From Roseibium aggregatum (GTDB taxonomy: Bacteria; Pseudomonadota; Alphaproteobacteria; Rhizobiales; Stappiaceae): a stretch of 64,000 nucleotides of DNA. Under the pieces are notes generated by a model, which made no database searches, was not told the DNA's origin, and was given only the letters and a program-made list of their open reading frames with translations. Location: the NCBI RefSeq assembly GCF_014692675.1, contig NZ_JABFCZ010000003.1:62001-126000 (forward strand), in the 5' to 3' direction. Below are positions 52,808 through 62,481 of this stretch, piece after piece (within the stretch, counting starts at the first letter, position 1; each line of letters begins with the position of its first letter). The position numbers were made by a program, and so were the translations under genes.

Positions 52808-53224
52808 ATGACTGATAGTCCAGTAGATGCGAACCTTATTGACCTTACGGCTGACATTGTGTCCGCATATGTAAGCAACAACACTGTTGCTTCGACGGAC
52901 CTCCCGAACTTGATCAATGAGGTTTATGGTGCCCTGCAGCGGACATCCACCTCCGCTCAGGAACCTGAGCCGGAGCCGTTGAAGCCGGCCGTTCCGGTCA
53001 AGAAGTCGGTCATGCCGGACTACATCATCTGTCTGGAAGACGGCAAGAAGTTCAAGTCGTTGAAGCGTCACCTGCGCACCCATTACGACATGACGCCGGA
53101 AGAGTACCGGGAGAAGTGGGATCTGGGCCCGGACTATCCGATGGTCGCGCCGAACTATGCCGCTGCCCGCTCCGAACTCGCCAAGAAAATGGGCCTGGGC
53201 CAGCAGCGCAAGCGCTCCAAGTAA
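52808..53224 (+). CDS. mucR: MucR/Ros family zinc-finger regulator
   Basis: 138 aa. N-terminal helical oligomerisation part ([27 protein letters not shown]), then the Ros-type finger [19 protein letters not shown] with Cys75, Asp in place of the second Cys, and His88/His92. C-terminal [27 protein letters not shown] is classical. It acts as an H-NS-like silencer of AT-rich promoters in Hyphomicrobiales, controlling exopolysaccharide and motility genes. The upstream region is AT-rich, as expected for autoregulation. It is the best taxonomic marker in the window. Confidence 0.95.
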   Translation: MTDSPVDANLIDLTADIVSAYVSNNTVASTDLPNLINEVYGALQRTSTSAQEPEPEPLKPAVPVKKSVMPDYIICLEDGKKFKSLKRHLRTHYDMTPEEYREKWDLGPDYPMVAPNYAAARSELAKKMGLGQQRKRSK

Positions 53225-53273
53225 GCGGCTGACTGAACGGTTCTCCGTTCCGGCCGGACCACGCGCAACAACA

Positions 53274-53307
53274 AAAGCTGTCCGCTTGCCGGGCAGCTTT
53301 TTTATTT
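53274..53307 (+). terminator. Rho-independent terminator of mucR
   Basis: AAAGCTG and CAGCTTT stem extended by a T-G and two C-G pairs, followed by TTTTTATTT. Confidence 0.85.
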
Positions 53308-53371
53308 GTCTGAGCAGTACTTTGCGGGACGATGCCGGTTATCGAAAATACGGTACCAGGACCGTTTCCGC

Positions 53372-53803
53372 TCAGGCGGCCGCCAGCGCCTCGCGGGCAT
53401 CGGACTGGATCCGCGCGACCATGGATTTGAGGCCGTTGGAACGCTGCGGCGTCAGATGTTCCTTCAAGCCGAGCCTGGTGAAGACGCCGTCCACATCGGT
53501 GTCGAGAATTTCCTGTGCCGTTTTGCCTGAATAAAGGGCCAGCACCACGGCAACCAGGCCCTGAACGATCAGGGCATCGCTGTCGCCGTTGTATGTGATG
53601 ACCGGTTCCCCGGAAGAGGAACGGCTGACATCCGTCACAAGCCAGACCTGAGACACGCAGCCGCGCACCTTGTTGGTGTCGTTCTTTTGTTCTTCAGGCA
53701 GGCCCGGAAGCTCTTTTCCAAGATCGATCAGGTACTTGTAGCGGTCTTCCCAATCGTCGAGGAAATCGAAGGATTCAAGAATATCGTCAAGGGATGTTGT
53801 CAT
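53372..53803 (-). CDS. sufE: Cysteine desulfuration protein SufE
   Basis: 143 aa from ATG 53803. The active-site Cys C49 is in KVRGCVSQVW, the family hallmark; LVAVVLALYSGKTAQEIL and LTPQRSNGLKSMV are also conserved. SufE takes persulfide sulfur from SufS and hands it to the SufBCD scaffold for Fe-S assembly. No other suf gene is in the window, as is usual in this order where sufE is often detached. Confidence 0.95.
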   Translation of the reverse strand: MTTSLDDILESFDFLDDWEDRYKYLIDLGKELPGLPEEQKNDTNKVRGCVSQVWLVTDVSRSSSGEPVITYNGDSDALIVQGLVAVVLALYSGKTAQEILDTDVDGVFTRLGLKEHLTPQRSNGLKSMVARIQSDAREALAAA

Positions 53804-54134
53804 GGCCTGCCAGCAAATTCGGACAATTGAGAAGTCATATAGCTTGGCAGGGGCACAATTTAAACCGGCGCGGCGCAGACAGCACCAAAAGACATGCCCT
53901 TCGGGCCGGCATTGAAGCAATAATTCGGGGAAAATCGCGAAACCGGAAAGGAAAAGACGCCGCAGGCGAAGTGGGCAGCTAATCACCTGCGGCGCAGCGG
54001 CATGTACCGCCTAAGTAGAGCCGTCGGTCCGGTCCGGGAAGGGCCAGAGGGCCTTTGCCGGTCCGGGCAAGCGGGGGCGCAAACAGCCGTTCATTCGTCC
54101 CGGAAGCGACCAGGCTCGAACAACGGCCCCGTGA
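53804..54134. other. Gene-free stretch between sufE and the DUF5330-type gene
   Basis: 331 bp, no supported ORF. It includes the promoter of sufE and GC-rich repeats of GGTCCGG/CCGGTCC type near 54015-54070. No further features seen. Confidence 0.4.
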
Positions 54135-54593
54135 TCAGGTTCGAGAACCCGACCGCGGGTTGGGCCGCGGAACCGGCCCAACTCCTGTCTCCTTTGCGGA
54201 GACGGTTTTATCGTGGCCCTGCCAGGGCTGGGCCAGATCCTGTGCAGTCAAAGTGCCATTGGAAATGGCTCCGGTGATCAGGTCGCTGTTCGGATCAGTC
54301 TGCGGATGGCCGGCAGCGTCCCTCTCAGCGATCTGCGTATCCAGAAACTCGTAGACGATCCGCGCGCCGTCCCGGGCGCGGGCGCCGATCATGGCAATGG
54401 CGTTGCCGCCGGTCTCGCAGGCCTGCGGATTGCGCTTGCAGAACCCGCTGATGTCGCTGACCGCAGCCGATGCCGCAGAATAGGCCGCGACTGGGTCGAC
54501 CTTGGTTGTCTCGCTTTCGCCCTTGCCCGATCCGAGCGGGATCAGAACCAGAACGAGTGTCAGCCAAAAGGCTGTCCTGAGAAGAAAGAACAT
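54135..54593 (-). CDS. DUF5330-type small exported or membrane protein
   Basis: 152 aa from ATG 54593 (an upstream ATG at 54605 is also possible). A hydrophobic N-terminal segment (MFFLLRTAFWLTLVLVLIPLG) serves as anchor or signal. The rest has a helical part with two Cys (FCKRNPQACETGG) and a disordered, Pro/Gly-rich C-terminus. This layout matches DUF5330 proteins of Hyphomicrobiales, with no known function. It is divergent from the degenerate kinase-like gene. Confidence 0.7.
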   Translation of the reverse strand: MFFLLRTAFWLTLVLVLIPLGSGKGESETTKVDPVAAYSAASAAVSDISGFCKRNPQACETGGNAIAMIGARARDGARIVYEFLDTQIAERDAAGHPQTDPNSDLITGAISNGTLTAQDLAQPWQGHDKTVSAKETGVGPVPRPNPRSGSRT

Positions 54594-54927
54594 GCTGCTA
54601 CCCATTTATAGTTCATTCGCTTCCAGCGAGCTCGTCTGCCCAGACGGCATCGCTTTTGTTATGGCTCGCACTGTAGCAGCGACATTGAAACGCCCTGTTT
54701 CCTCGCGCGGGCGCTTTTTCATCAAATAAAACAGAAGTTTGAGGCAAATTTTCCGAGCATTTGATTCAAATTTTATCCTTTGCCCGCCAAGTGCCCGCGG
54801 GCTCATATTTTTTTCCGGAAATTCGCCCCGGCGACTTATCCTTTATCGTTCCTTAAGTGGTCGGCTGGAAAATAAAGTCTCAGACAGGGTTCCAATTCGG
54901 CCGCGTATCAGGCCTGGCAGTAGTGTA
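54594..54927. other. Divergent promoter region DUF5330-type / kinase-like
   Basis: 334 bp. Centre is AT-rich (54720-54860). A TTG frame opening at 54739 reads through here into the next gene, but its first 63 codons have little coding character. Presumed promoters for both genes. Confidence 0.4.
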
Positions 54928-56727
54928 GTGCGTAACTTTCTGATCCAGCTCGCAGACGATTTGCGAAATTTCTACGGACAGCTGGATGGGTTTCTCCATC
55001 CCTCCGTTGCCGATGATCCGTGGCAGCGGCCGCGTCACAAGGCGTTTCTTGCCGGTTGCTTCCTGAGTGGAACCGCTGCCCTTGTCGTCTTGCCGCTGCA
55101 CCTGGCGCTTGCCGGCCCGACGTCCCCGGCGCTGACCTTTCTGTTGGCGTTCATGCTCGGCCAATGGCCGCTGGCCCTCTATCTCCTCCAGTCCGGTAAC
55201 CTGGAACGGGCGTACGGGTTTTCGTCGGCCCTGTTTGCCGCTTTCCTCGCCGGACTTTGCGCAATAACCGGCGGATTGTCCTCCTTCGCGCTGGTCTGGT
55301 TCGCGGTGGTGCCGATGGAAGCGGCGCTTTCGGGGACGCGCCGAATCATTCTGGCGGTATGTGCGGCTTGCGCCGGGCTGCTGACGCTTCTGGCCTTTCT
55401 TCCCGAATTCCCGGCCTTAAATGCAGTGTCTGATCCCGCGTCCATGCTGTTATCCGCCCTTGCTGCCTGCGTCTACATGACGGTCCTGGCGTTGCGCCTG
55501 GCGCTTGAGCAGCGCCGGGCGAGGGGGCTGATCGCCGCCGGCGAAGGCCGCTGGCGGCAACTCAACGACAGCACGCAGGAGATCGCCTGTCTGTGCCTTG
55601 CCGACGGCACGGTCAAGGTTCTCGGTGGACCGCTTGAGGATCTTCTGGGCCTGACCCAACGCCAGATTTCCGGCGACTGGCTGTTTCAGCGCCTTCTTGT
55701 TTCCGACCGGCCGCAGTATCTGACCGCCCTGGCCGAAGCCCGGGCAGGGACCGCGCCGGTTCATCTCGACGTGCGCCTGAGAAAGGGCGGTAATCGCCCG
55801 GGCGAGGAAGGTCTGGCCGAGTATGTCCGGCTGGGCCTGCAGATCAGAAAACCGGCGTCGGCATCGGCAAAAGCCGCCGCAACCCCGGCGGATACGGACA
55901 ACCTGATCCTGACGCTGAAAGAGGACCTGCCGGCGGAAAGCCGGAACGCTGTCGAAAACGACAACGGAAACGACAACGGCGCCGATCGCTGGACCGGCAA
56001 TATCGCTGATCTGGAAGGTCCCCTTGCCGACATCGTCAACTACGCGGATCTCCTCCGCAAATCGGCTCAGGGAAAAACCGGCTGGGCGCAGGGGTGCGAA
56101 TATGCGGACCTGATTCACCGCTCAGGCGTGGAAATGCTGCAGACGGTGCAAAAACGGGACGGAGCGGTTCGCATCGAGGCCGGGCCGCGTGCGCTTTCGA
56201 TCGAGCCGGTCGATCTTGAAGGAATACTGGAAAGCTGCCGGGCCATGCTCGCTCCTGTGGCCGACAGACGGAATATCGTGCTGGACATGTGCGGCAATTT
56301 CGACCTGCCGCGAATCCCCGCCGACCGGAAGGCGCTCCGGCAGATTGCGCTGGATCTCATGACCTACGCCATCCAGTCGGCCACGGCGGACGGCACCGTT
56401 CTCGTAACCGGTCAGCGCGAAGAGGGCGCTGTCCTGATTGAGCTGATCGTGACGCAAAAGGGTGCCGAACCGGCTTACGGACCGCAGGATTTCAGGACCG
56501 TGCGCGGGCAGGGGACCGCCGGGCTCCTTGATGATGCCGCCGGCGGTGAAGACCTTGCCATCGCGGCAGGGCTTGCCCGCCTTCACGGTGGCAGCCTGTC
56601 CTGCCAGGTTCGCGCAGAGGAGGGGCTCGTCATAAGTCTCAGGCTCCCTACAGGCGCTGCGAAGAGCAGTGCCCGGACCCTGATCGCGCAGGCCCGGGAT
56701 GTCCCGCGGCGCAGGGCGAGCCTATGA
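54928..56727 (+). CDS. Degenerate sensor-histidine-kinase-like membrane protein (pseudokinase)
   Basis: 599 aa from GTG 54928 (a TTG at 54739 would add 63 residues). Five to six N-terminal membrane segments (about residues 40-190), a PAS-like domain (about 210-300), then a region laid out like DHp and HATPase domains. The expected S-H-E-L-R-T-P-L box reads I-A-D-L-E-G-P-L, without the phospho-accepting His. The N-box Asn is missing (LDLMTYAIQ), and the ATP-lid DxGxG reads QKGAE. The G2-like region ends in ARLHGGSL. It probably signals without kinase activity. Peptidoglycan-binding and DUF1491 genes follow. Confidence 0.8.
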   Translation: MRNFLIQLADDLRNFYGQLDGFLHPSVADDPWQRPRHKAFLAGCFLSGTAALVVLPLHLALAGPTSPALTFLLAFMLGQWPLALYLLQSGNLERAYGFSSALFAAFLAGLCAITGGLSSFALVWFAVVPMEAALSGTRRIILAVCAACAGLLTLLAFLPEFPALNAVSDPASMLLSALAACVYMTVLALRLALEQRRARGLIAAGEGRWRQLNDSTQEIACLCLADGTVKVLGGPLEDLLGLTQRQISGDWLFQRLLVSDRPQYLTALAEARAGTAPVHLDVRLRKGGNRPGEEGLAEYVRLGLQIRKPASASAKAAATPADTDNLILTLKEDLPAESRNAVENDNGNDNGADRWTGNIADLEGPLADIVNYADLLRKSAQGKTGWAQGCEYADLIHRSGVEMLQTVQKRDGAVRIEAGPRALSIEPVDLEGILESCRAMLAPVADRRNIVLDMCGNFDLPRIPADRKALRQIALDLMTYAIQSATADGTVLVTGQREEGAVLIELIVTQKGAEPAYGPQDFRTVRGQGTAGLLDDAAGGEDLAIAAGLARLHGGSLSCQVRAEEGLVISLRLPTGAAKSSARTLIAQARDVPRRRASL

Positions 56728-56740
56728 CGGAGCGGGACTC

Positions 56741-57529
56741 ATGAGCCGGCAACGCCGTCAACAGGAACAGGAAGAAGAAAGCTCCATGGCCGGTCGCGTC
56801 GGAGGAATCGCCCGTGACAATCCGGTCGCCGCAGGCGGCACGGTGGTCATGGCGCTGACCGGGTGTCTCATCGTGGCCAATGCCCTTGGCCTGCAGTCCG
56901 GTCGCCACCCCGCACCCCTGTTCATGACACGGGACTGGGCCAATGACACGCCTGCGATGATCGAGCCGGAAGATCGTCGCGGAACGGCAATGCCGCAGGC
57001 CTCCCAGCTTGTGCTCGATCTGCAGACGGCCCTCCGCCGTCAGGATCTCTATAACGGTCCGTTGGACGGGATCAGCGGTCCGGCGACGGAACAGGCAATC
57101 CGCATGTATGAACGTGCCCAGGGGCAGGTCGAAACCGGCGAGCCGACGGAAGCCTTGCTGGCGCGGATTACGCTGCAGGGCGCCGCGCCGGTCCCGGCCG
57201 TAATTCCGGTTCCCCGGAAAAAACCGTCAGCCGACGGAGGCGAGGTCCTGGAAACGGTAAAAACCGACCCGGCTGCGCACACGCCGGAGGCCGCATCCGG
57301 GGCCGCGCCCGATACCGCACCCGAAACCGATCCGCAGATCGTTCAGATCCAGAAACTGCTGTCGGACCTCGGTTACGGTCCCTTGCAGGCCGACGGCGTC
57401 ATGGGCGAAAATACGGAAATTGCGATCAAGCGCTTCCAGCTCAACTGGGATCTGCCGATTACCGGAAAGGTGTCGCCGGATCTTGTTGCCCGGCTGGAAA
57501 GTGTCAGCGGGCGCAAGATCGGAAACTGA
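56741..57529 (+). CDS. Membrane-anchored protein with two peptidoglycan-binding domains
   Basis: 262 aa from ATG 56741. One hydrophobic anchor (about residues 28-50, GGTVVMALTGCLIVANALGL). Two PG_binding_1 domains: VLDLQTALRRQDLYNGPLDGISGPATEQAIRMYERAQG (about 90-127) and IVQIQKLLSDLGYGPLQADGVMGENTEIAIKRFQ (about 203-236), linked by a Pro/Ala-rich stretch. It begins 13 bp after the kinase-like gene and likely forms an operon with it. It suggests cell-envelope sensing or attachment. Confidence 0.88.
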   Translation: MSRQRRQQEQEEESSMAGRVGGIARDNPVAAGGTVVMALTGCLIVANALGLQSGRHPAPLFMTRDWANDTPAMIEPEDRRGTAMPQASQLVLDLQTALRRQDLYNGPLDGISGPATEQAIRMYERAQGQVETGEPTEALLARITLQGAAPVPAVIPVPRKKPSADGGEVLETVKTDPAAHTPEAASGAAPDTAPETDPQIVQIQKLLSDLGYGPLQADGVMGENTEIAIKRFQLNWDLPITGKVSPDLVARLESVSGRKIGN

Positions 57530-57578
57530 TCCGCTCTGTCGGCGGATTCCACCCGTCGTCTGGAAGATGAAGGCCTGC

Positions 57579-57965
57579 ATGCGCGTCACATCCGATTTTT
57601 TCGTGAGCGCCCTGGTGCGCAAAACCTTCACCGGCAACGGTTTCGCTGCCGTCTCAAAACGCGGGTCCGCCGAAGCCGGTGCAATCTTCATTGTCGTCGA
57701 CCGGCTCGACGGAACCTACGATTTTTACGGGCCGGCCCCGCAGGCGATGTTTTCCGACCAGCCCCAGGGCCGGCTGTTCGAGAAGATCCTGGAACGAACG
57801 GACCGGACGGGGATCGACGACCGCCTTGCCCGCGAAGCGCGCATGGATCCGGACTACTGGGTGGTCGACATCGAAGCCCGCGACGGCGCTGTCGACCTGC
57901 CCCTGGCAGAGGATGAAGGCGGGGAAAGCAAGGACGATCCGGCGAAGGGACTGTTCAGGTTTTGA
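57579..57965 (+). CDS. DUF1491 family protein
   Basis: 128 aa from ATG 57579 (MRVTSDFFVSALVRK, as in other family members; an ATG at 57567 is possible). GNGFAAVSKRGSAEAGAIFIVVDRLDGTYDFYGPAP and a C-terminal MDPDYWVVDIEARDG match DUF1491, found in alphaproteobacteria, function unknown. It follows the peptidoglycan-binding protein gene at 49 bp. The order kinase-like, peptidoglycan-binding, DUF1491 suggests one conserved unit. Confidence 0.88.
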   Translation: MRVTSDFFVSALVRKTFTGNGFAAVSKRGSAEAGAIFIVVDRLDGTYDFYGPAPQAMFSDQPQGRLFEKILERTDRTGIDDRLAREARMDPDYWVVDIEARDGAVDLPLAEDEGGESKDDPAKGLFRF

Positions 57966-57993
57966 AGGCACGCCGCATATCGAAGCCGTCGCC

Positions 57994-59625
57994 TCAGCGG
58001 GCGATCTTGTAGAGGTTCTTTGAATACCAGTTCTGCTCTACGTTTTTCACCGGCCAGTTCTTGAGATCGCTGCTCAGCAAGTAGCTTCCCGAGTAGTGAT
58101 AGATCGGGATCACCGGAACTTCGTCAGCGAGGATCTGTTCGATTTCCGTATAGAGCGGAGCCGGGTTGTCCGCAGTCTTTGCCTCGCTCAGCAACGCGTC
58201 GACCCGCGGGTTGGCGTATTTGCCGTCATTGTAGCCGGAACGGCTGTCGAGCAGATCGAGGAAAGTCGAAGCCTCGTTATAATCGCCGCACCATCCGCCC
58301 CGGGCGAGGTCGAAATCCTGGTGGCCCCGGGTTTCAAGGAACGTTCGCCATTCCACATCGGCGATGTTGACATCCACCCCGAGTTTCTCGCGCCACATTT
58401 GCGCGATTGCCTCGCTGATCCGCTTGTGGGCGGCCGATGTATTGTAAAGATAGGTGAAGCTCAAGCGGTGACCGCCGGGCCCGTAGCCCGCTTCGGCAAG
58501 CAGCGCCCTGGCCTTGCTGTCCCGCTCATCCTGGGTCATCCAGAAAATGTCTGTGTCGGGCGGCTTGAACCCGGCCACAAACGGCGGGGTAAACGTATAG
58601 GCCTCGGTCTGTCCGCCACCCAGGATCTGATCTGTAATGACCTCACGGTCGATCGCAAGCGACAGCGCCTGGCGCACGCGTTTGTCCTTGAAAGCTTCTG
58701 GGCCTTTGTCCGACAGGTTGAAGGTCACATAGTAGTTGCACAGACGCGGAAAGCTGACCGTCTCGTCCGGATACCGTTTCTGGAGCTTTTGGAATATGCC
58801 CATGGGGACATCGGTCCGATCGAGATCCCCGGTAAAAAACCCGGTGATGGAGGTTTTCTCGTCGCTGATGACATGGGCTTCGACCCGGTCGAGTATGGTA
58901 TGGGCGTTGTCCCAGTAGAGCGGATTGCGCACGCGCACCACGCGCTTGCCGGGCTCATGTGCGCTCAGCACATAGGCCCCGTTGGAGACGATGTGTTCCG
59001 GCCTGGTCCAGTCGCTCCCGAACTGCGCGATTATGTCCCCCGGAACGGGAAAGGTGACGGTATGGACCGTCATCTGCGGAAAATAGGGCAGGGGCTTCTC
59101 GAGGCGGACTTCAAGCGTGCGGTCGTCTATCGCCGAAACGCCCAGGTCCTCCGGCGGCTTGAAGCCTGCGCTCACGGCGCCGTTATTTTCCAGCGACATC
59201 AGCTCCATGAACCATTGATAGGGAGACTTTGTCGCCGGGTCGGCCAACCGGCGCCAGGCATAGACGAAATCCCGGGCGGTGACCGGGGCGCCGTTCGACC
59301 ATCTGGCCGTGTCGCGCAGGTGGAATGTATAGGTCTTCTTGTCGGGCGAAAGATCGAAGCCGGTGGCCACACCAGGCACCAGTTCGCCGTTTTCATCCTG
59401 ATTGAACAGCCCCTCGAACAGGTCGCGGACGATTTCGGCGCCCGCGACATCCTCGGTCATTTGCGGATCGAGCGAACTCGGCTCGTCCAGGATCCGGTAT
59501 GTGAAACTCTGATCGTCGGCGAGCGGTTCGCCCGTGACCGGATGCGTGCCCTTCGCAAGCGCCGGTCCCGCAGCAAGCCCGATCCAGATGAGGAACAACA
59601 GCGCGGTTCGGGAGATACTGGTCAT
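57994..59625 (-). CDS. Peptide ABC transporter substrate-binding protein (OppA-like), orphan
   Basis: 543 aa from ATG 59625. A signal peptide (TALLFLIWIGLAAGPALA-KG) targets it to the periplasm. SBP family 5 features are DEPSSLDPQMTEDVAGAEIVRDLFEGLF, GKKTYTFHLRD-like block, KDKRVRQALSLAIDREVITDQIL and a C-terminal VPVIPIYHYSGSYLLSSD. It should bind oligopeptides. No permease or ATPase gene is adjacent. An ancestral MppA/OppA-type orphan that works with an unlinked transporter is likely. Confidence 0.9.
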   Translation of the reverse strand: MTSISRTALLFLIWIGLAAGPALAKGTHPVTGEPLADDQSFTYRILDEPSSLDPQMTEDVAGAEIVRDLFEGLFNQDENGELVPGVATGFDLSPDKKTYTFHLRDTARWSNGAPVTARDFVYAWRRLADPATKSPYQWFMELMSLENNGAVSAGFKPPEDLGVSAIDDRTLEVRLEKPLPYFPQMTVHTVTFPVPGDIIAQFGSDWTRPEHIVSNGAYVLSAHEPGKRVVRVRNPLYWDNAHTILDRVEAHVISDEKTSITGFFTGDLDRTDVPMGIFQKLQKRYPDETVSFPRLCNYYVTFNLSDKGPEAFKDKRVRQALSLAIDREVITDQILGGGQTEAYTFTPPFVAGFKPPDTDIFWMTQDERDSKARALLAEAGYGPGGHRLSFTYLYNTSAAHKRISEAIAQMWREKLGVDVNIADVEWRTFLETRGHQDFDLARGGWCGDYNEASTFLDLLDSRSGYNDGKYANPRVDALLSEAKTADNPAPLYTEIEQILADEVPVIPIYHYSGSYLLSSDLKNWPVKNVEQNWYSKNLYKIAR

Positions 59626-59791
59626 CTGATTGGCCGGGGCTTGGTATGACGTTAGGGAAATGATCGCGCGTCTTGCTCCCAAGATCAAGCAGGGCGCCCG
59701 GGCACCGGCAGTGGCCGCTAAGCCAAATCCTTGATAGTATTAGGGCAACTTGGATGGCGTGGACGGACACCAGCCCGGTGTTTTCGTGTCA

Positions 59792-61120
59792 ATGAGCCAC
59801 CTGCACCGGATGCTTCGAATGGAAACCCAAGGGGTCATCGGCGAGATACTGTACTGGGCGCGCGCGCTGCTCGATTATCTGCTGACGCCCTGGTTCTTCT
59901 ACCAGGCAGCCATCATTGCGGCGCTGTTCCTGATTGCGAGGGTTCTGAGCTGGCGCGTCGAACCGAAGCTGGAAGAACGCGCGCGCACGATCAAGGGCAG
60001 GCCCGGCCTGCTGCGGGTCGTCATCGCCCTGCTACGGCGTGTCGACTGGATCCTGTTCAATGCGTTCCTGTTTGCAGCCCTTGCCATCATGCGAAGCCTC
60101 ACCTGGCCGAGCCGCAGCCATTTCATTTACCTGACGTTGTCCCTGTCGTTCGCCTGGCTGTTCGTCTCCGTCCTGTCACGGGTGATCCGCAATCGCCTCC
60201 TGGCGCGAGTGCTCAGCTGGCTCGCCTGGATCTACGTCGCTCTGATTGTTCTGAATCTTGACGACGAGGCCTTTACCTTTCTCGACAGTCTCGCCCTGAC
60301 CATCGGCCAGATGCGCCTGTCGGTCCTGTTGGTCTTGAAAGCCGCCCTGTTCCTGTTTCTCGCCGTCTGGCTGGCCGTGGTCGTCGGGCGCTTCCTCGAC
60401 AACCAGGTTCAGAAGTCGGACGAACTGACGCCGTCGATCCGCGTCCTGACAGGCAAGATCGTCAAGATCGGCCTGATACTCCTTGCCGGAACCGTTGCCC
60501 TGTCCGCCGTCGGCATCGATCTGACCGCCCTGACGGTCTTTTCCGGGGCCGTCGGTCTGGGGATCGGTTTCGGCCTGCAGAAGGTGATCTCCAATTTCAT
60601 CTCCGGCATCATCATACTGCTCGACAAGTCGATCAAACCCGGCGACACGATTTCCCTGGAAGGCACCTTCGGCTGGATCCGGGAACTGCGGGCGCGGTTC
60701 GTTTCCGTGGTCACGCGCGATGGCCGCGAATACCTCATTCCGAACGAGGATTTCATCACCCACCGGGTGATCAACTGGTCGTTCAGCGACGAACTGGTCC
60801 GGCTCGACGTTGAATTCGGCGTCTCCTATGACGCCGACCCGCACAAGGTCTCCGAGCTGGCGATCGCGGCCGCCAAAACCGTTTCGCGCGTCGAGGCCGC
60901 CCGGTCCCCGGTCTGCTGGCTGACCGGCTTCGGCGATTCGTCGCTGGATTTCGTCCTGCGCTTCTGGATCGACGATCCCCAGAAGGGCCTGACCAATGTC
61001 CGCGGCCTCGTGCTGCTGGCCCTTTGGGACACCTTCAAGGAAAACGGCATCGGTATTCCTTATCCGCACCGCGAGATCATCATGAAGGACACCGCGTCAG
61101 ACGCGGGTCCGCAGTCCTGA
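59792..61120 (+). CDS. Mechanosensitive channel (MscS family)
   Basis: 442 aa from ATG 59792 (start is uncertain; ATG 59810 and 59819, and TTG 59750, also fit). About five or six N-terminal membrane segments precede the MscS domain: TALTVFSGAVGLGIGFGLQKVISNFISGIIILLDKSIKPGDTISL (pore helix and beta domain) and GREYLIPNEDFITHRVINWS. It opens under membrane tension to release solutes. The gene stands alone, divergent from the orphan OppA. Confidence 0.9.
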   Translation: MSHLHRMLRMETQGVIGEILYWARALLDYLLTPWFFYQAAIIAALFLIARVLSWRVEPKLEERARTIKGRPGLLRVVIALLRRVDWILFNAFLFAALAIMRSLTWPSRSHFIYLTLSLSFAWLFVSVLSRVIRNRLLARVLSWLAWIYVALIVLNLDDEAFTFLDSLALTIGQMRLSVLLVLKAALFLFLAVWLAVVVGRFLDNQVQKSDELTPSIRVLTGKIVKIGLILLAGTVALSAVGIDLTALTVFSGAVGLGIGFGLQKVISNFISGIIILLDKSIKPGDTISLEGTFGWIRELRARFVSVVTRDGREYLIPNEDFITHRVINWSFSDELVRLDVEFGVSYDADPHKVSELAIAAAKTVSRVEAARSPVCWLTGFGDSSLDFVLRFWIDDPQKGLTNVRGLVLLALWDTFKENGIGIPYPHREIIMKDTASDAGPQS

Positions 61121-61137
61121 TCACCGGGAAATCCCGC

Positions 61138-62295
61138 TTACGCCCGCTTTTTGAAGTCCGCCACGGTTCCGGTTTCCTCCGGAACCGTCTCGCGTACCGG
61201 TGCCATTGTCTGAACGGGTTTCTTCTGTTCCGCGTCCTGGTAGACCGGTGCGGATGTGCCGGCGGGAAGGCCAAGGGTTTCGCTGGCGACCCAGCGGCGA
61301 ACCATCAGGCGGGCCGCCCCATCGCTGATCGTGGAGGCGATCTGCACCAGACGCCGGATCTCGTCCAGGGTATGGGTCTCGCCGATCAAACGGATCAGCA
61401 GCGAAGCGGTCCGGGCTCCGTTGAAGCCGAGGGCCTTGAAGGCGATGGCGAGCGTTTCGCCCCCGTCTTCGGTCAACATGCGGGCAGCCGTTGCTTCCGG
61501 CAGGCCGAGTGTGAAAGCGAGGTCGGTGGCAAACTGGCTTGCCGATCCGGTCATGGCCGATTTTTGCAGCATGTCGAGCAGATGCGCCTTGAAGACCGGT
61601 CTCGGCGCCCGGCCCGGCCCCTGGCTTGCCATTTCCACCAGGCTGGCCAGCTCGGCACAGGCAATGGCCTCGGCTTTCAGTTCCCGGGTCAGATGCAGGA
61701 AGTTCGACATCAGCCGGTCCGCGCTGAGGGCGCCCCGGGCCGCCAGATCTCCGCCCAGCTCCGCCATGATCTCGCCGCGGTTTTCAACGGCGGCAAGAAG
61801 CTGCCCCTCGAGAGAAACGTCCTCCCGCTCCATGAGCATGCGGATAATGTCGGGACCGCCTTGCGCCGCAAGTGTTCTCACAAGCGATTCGCTCAAGCTG
61901 GCCCTGTCCGCGATGGCTCTGCGCAGGCTGTCCGGTCCCCGTTCGGCCTGCATGATCAGGATATCCTCAGGTATCGCAGGGGCATGGCGAAGGACCGGAT
62001 AAGCGGTCAGCGGATCGCGGTCGCCGGCGAGCCGGGCAAGGATGTTGTCGGGCGTATCCGGATGACGCGCCAGCAGACAGGCGATCCGGCGTCTGTCGCG
62101 GTCGGGCGTAGTTGACAGAAGGTTTTCACTAAGCTCTTGAAAAACTGAGATTTCCTTGCGGTCGTGCTTTTCGATGCTGACAAAAAGTTCCACCGCGCTG
62201 AGCAGCAGGCCGTCGCCTGCTGCCGGGGCAGGCCTGACGCGACTATGATCGGGAGAATGAGGCTCAGCCTCTAAAAGAAACGGCTCGTGTTTCAT
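61138..62295 (-). CDS. DUF2336 domain protein
   Basis: 385 aa, soluble, almost entirely helical, with HEAT-like repeats (LLARHPDTPDNILARLAGDRDPLTAYPVLRHAPAIPEDIL). This is the DUF2336 architecture, restricted largely to alphaproteobacteria. No catalytic motif. The C-terminal 50 residues are Pro/Glu/Val-rich. The gene converges with the mechanosensitive channel gene, 17 bp away. Function unknown. Confidence 0.85.
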   Translation of the reverse strand: MKHEPFLLEAEPHSPDHSRVRPAPAAGDGLLLSAVELFVSIEKHDRKEISVFQELSENLLSTTPDRDRRRIACLLARHPDTPDNILARLAGDRDPLTAYPVLRHAPAIPEDILIMQAERGPDSLRRAIADRASLSESLVRTLAAQGGPDIIRMLMEREDVSLEGQLLAAVENRGEIMAELGGDLAARGALSADRLMSNFLHLTRELKAEAIACAELASLVEMASQGPGRAPRPVFKAHLLDMLQKSAMTGSASQFATDLAFTLGLPEATAARMLTEDGGETLAIAFKALGFNGARTASLLIRLIGETHTLDEIRRLVQIASTISDGAARLMVRRWVASETLGLPAGTSAPVYQDAEQKKPVQTMAPVRETVPEETGTVADFKKRA

Positions 62296-62481
62296 GGCAC
62301 TCGTCTACGCACAACAAAATGACAAGTCGGCCTTCCGGCTCTGTTTCGGAAAATTAGAATGAAAGCGTTAGCATCCTGTTAACCCTGAGAAACTCCTAAT
62401 TGATCCGTCAGGAGTAATGCGTCGCCCGTTTGACCCATGCCGGCTCCAGTAAACGCCGGCTCGGAACAGAAGGAGTAGACG

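Noticed and set aside
58096..59649. 517-codon open frame on the plus strand
   Set aside because: Antisense of the OppA-like gene, which has a signal peptide and family motifs.
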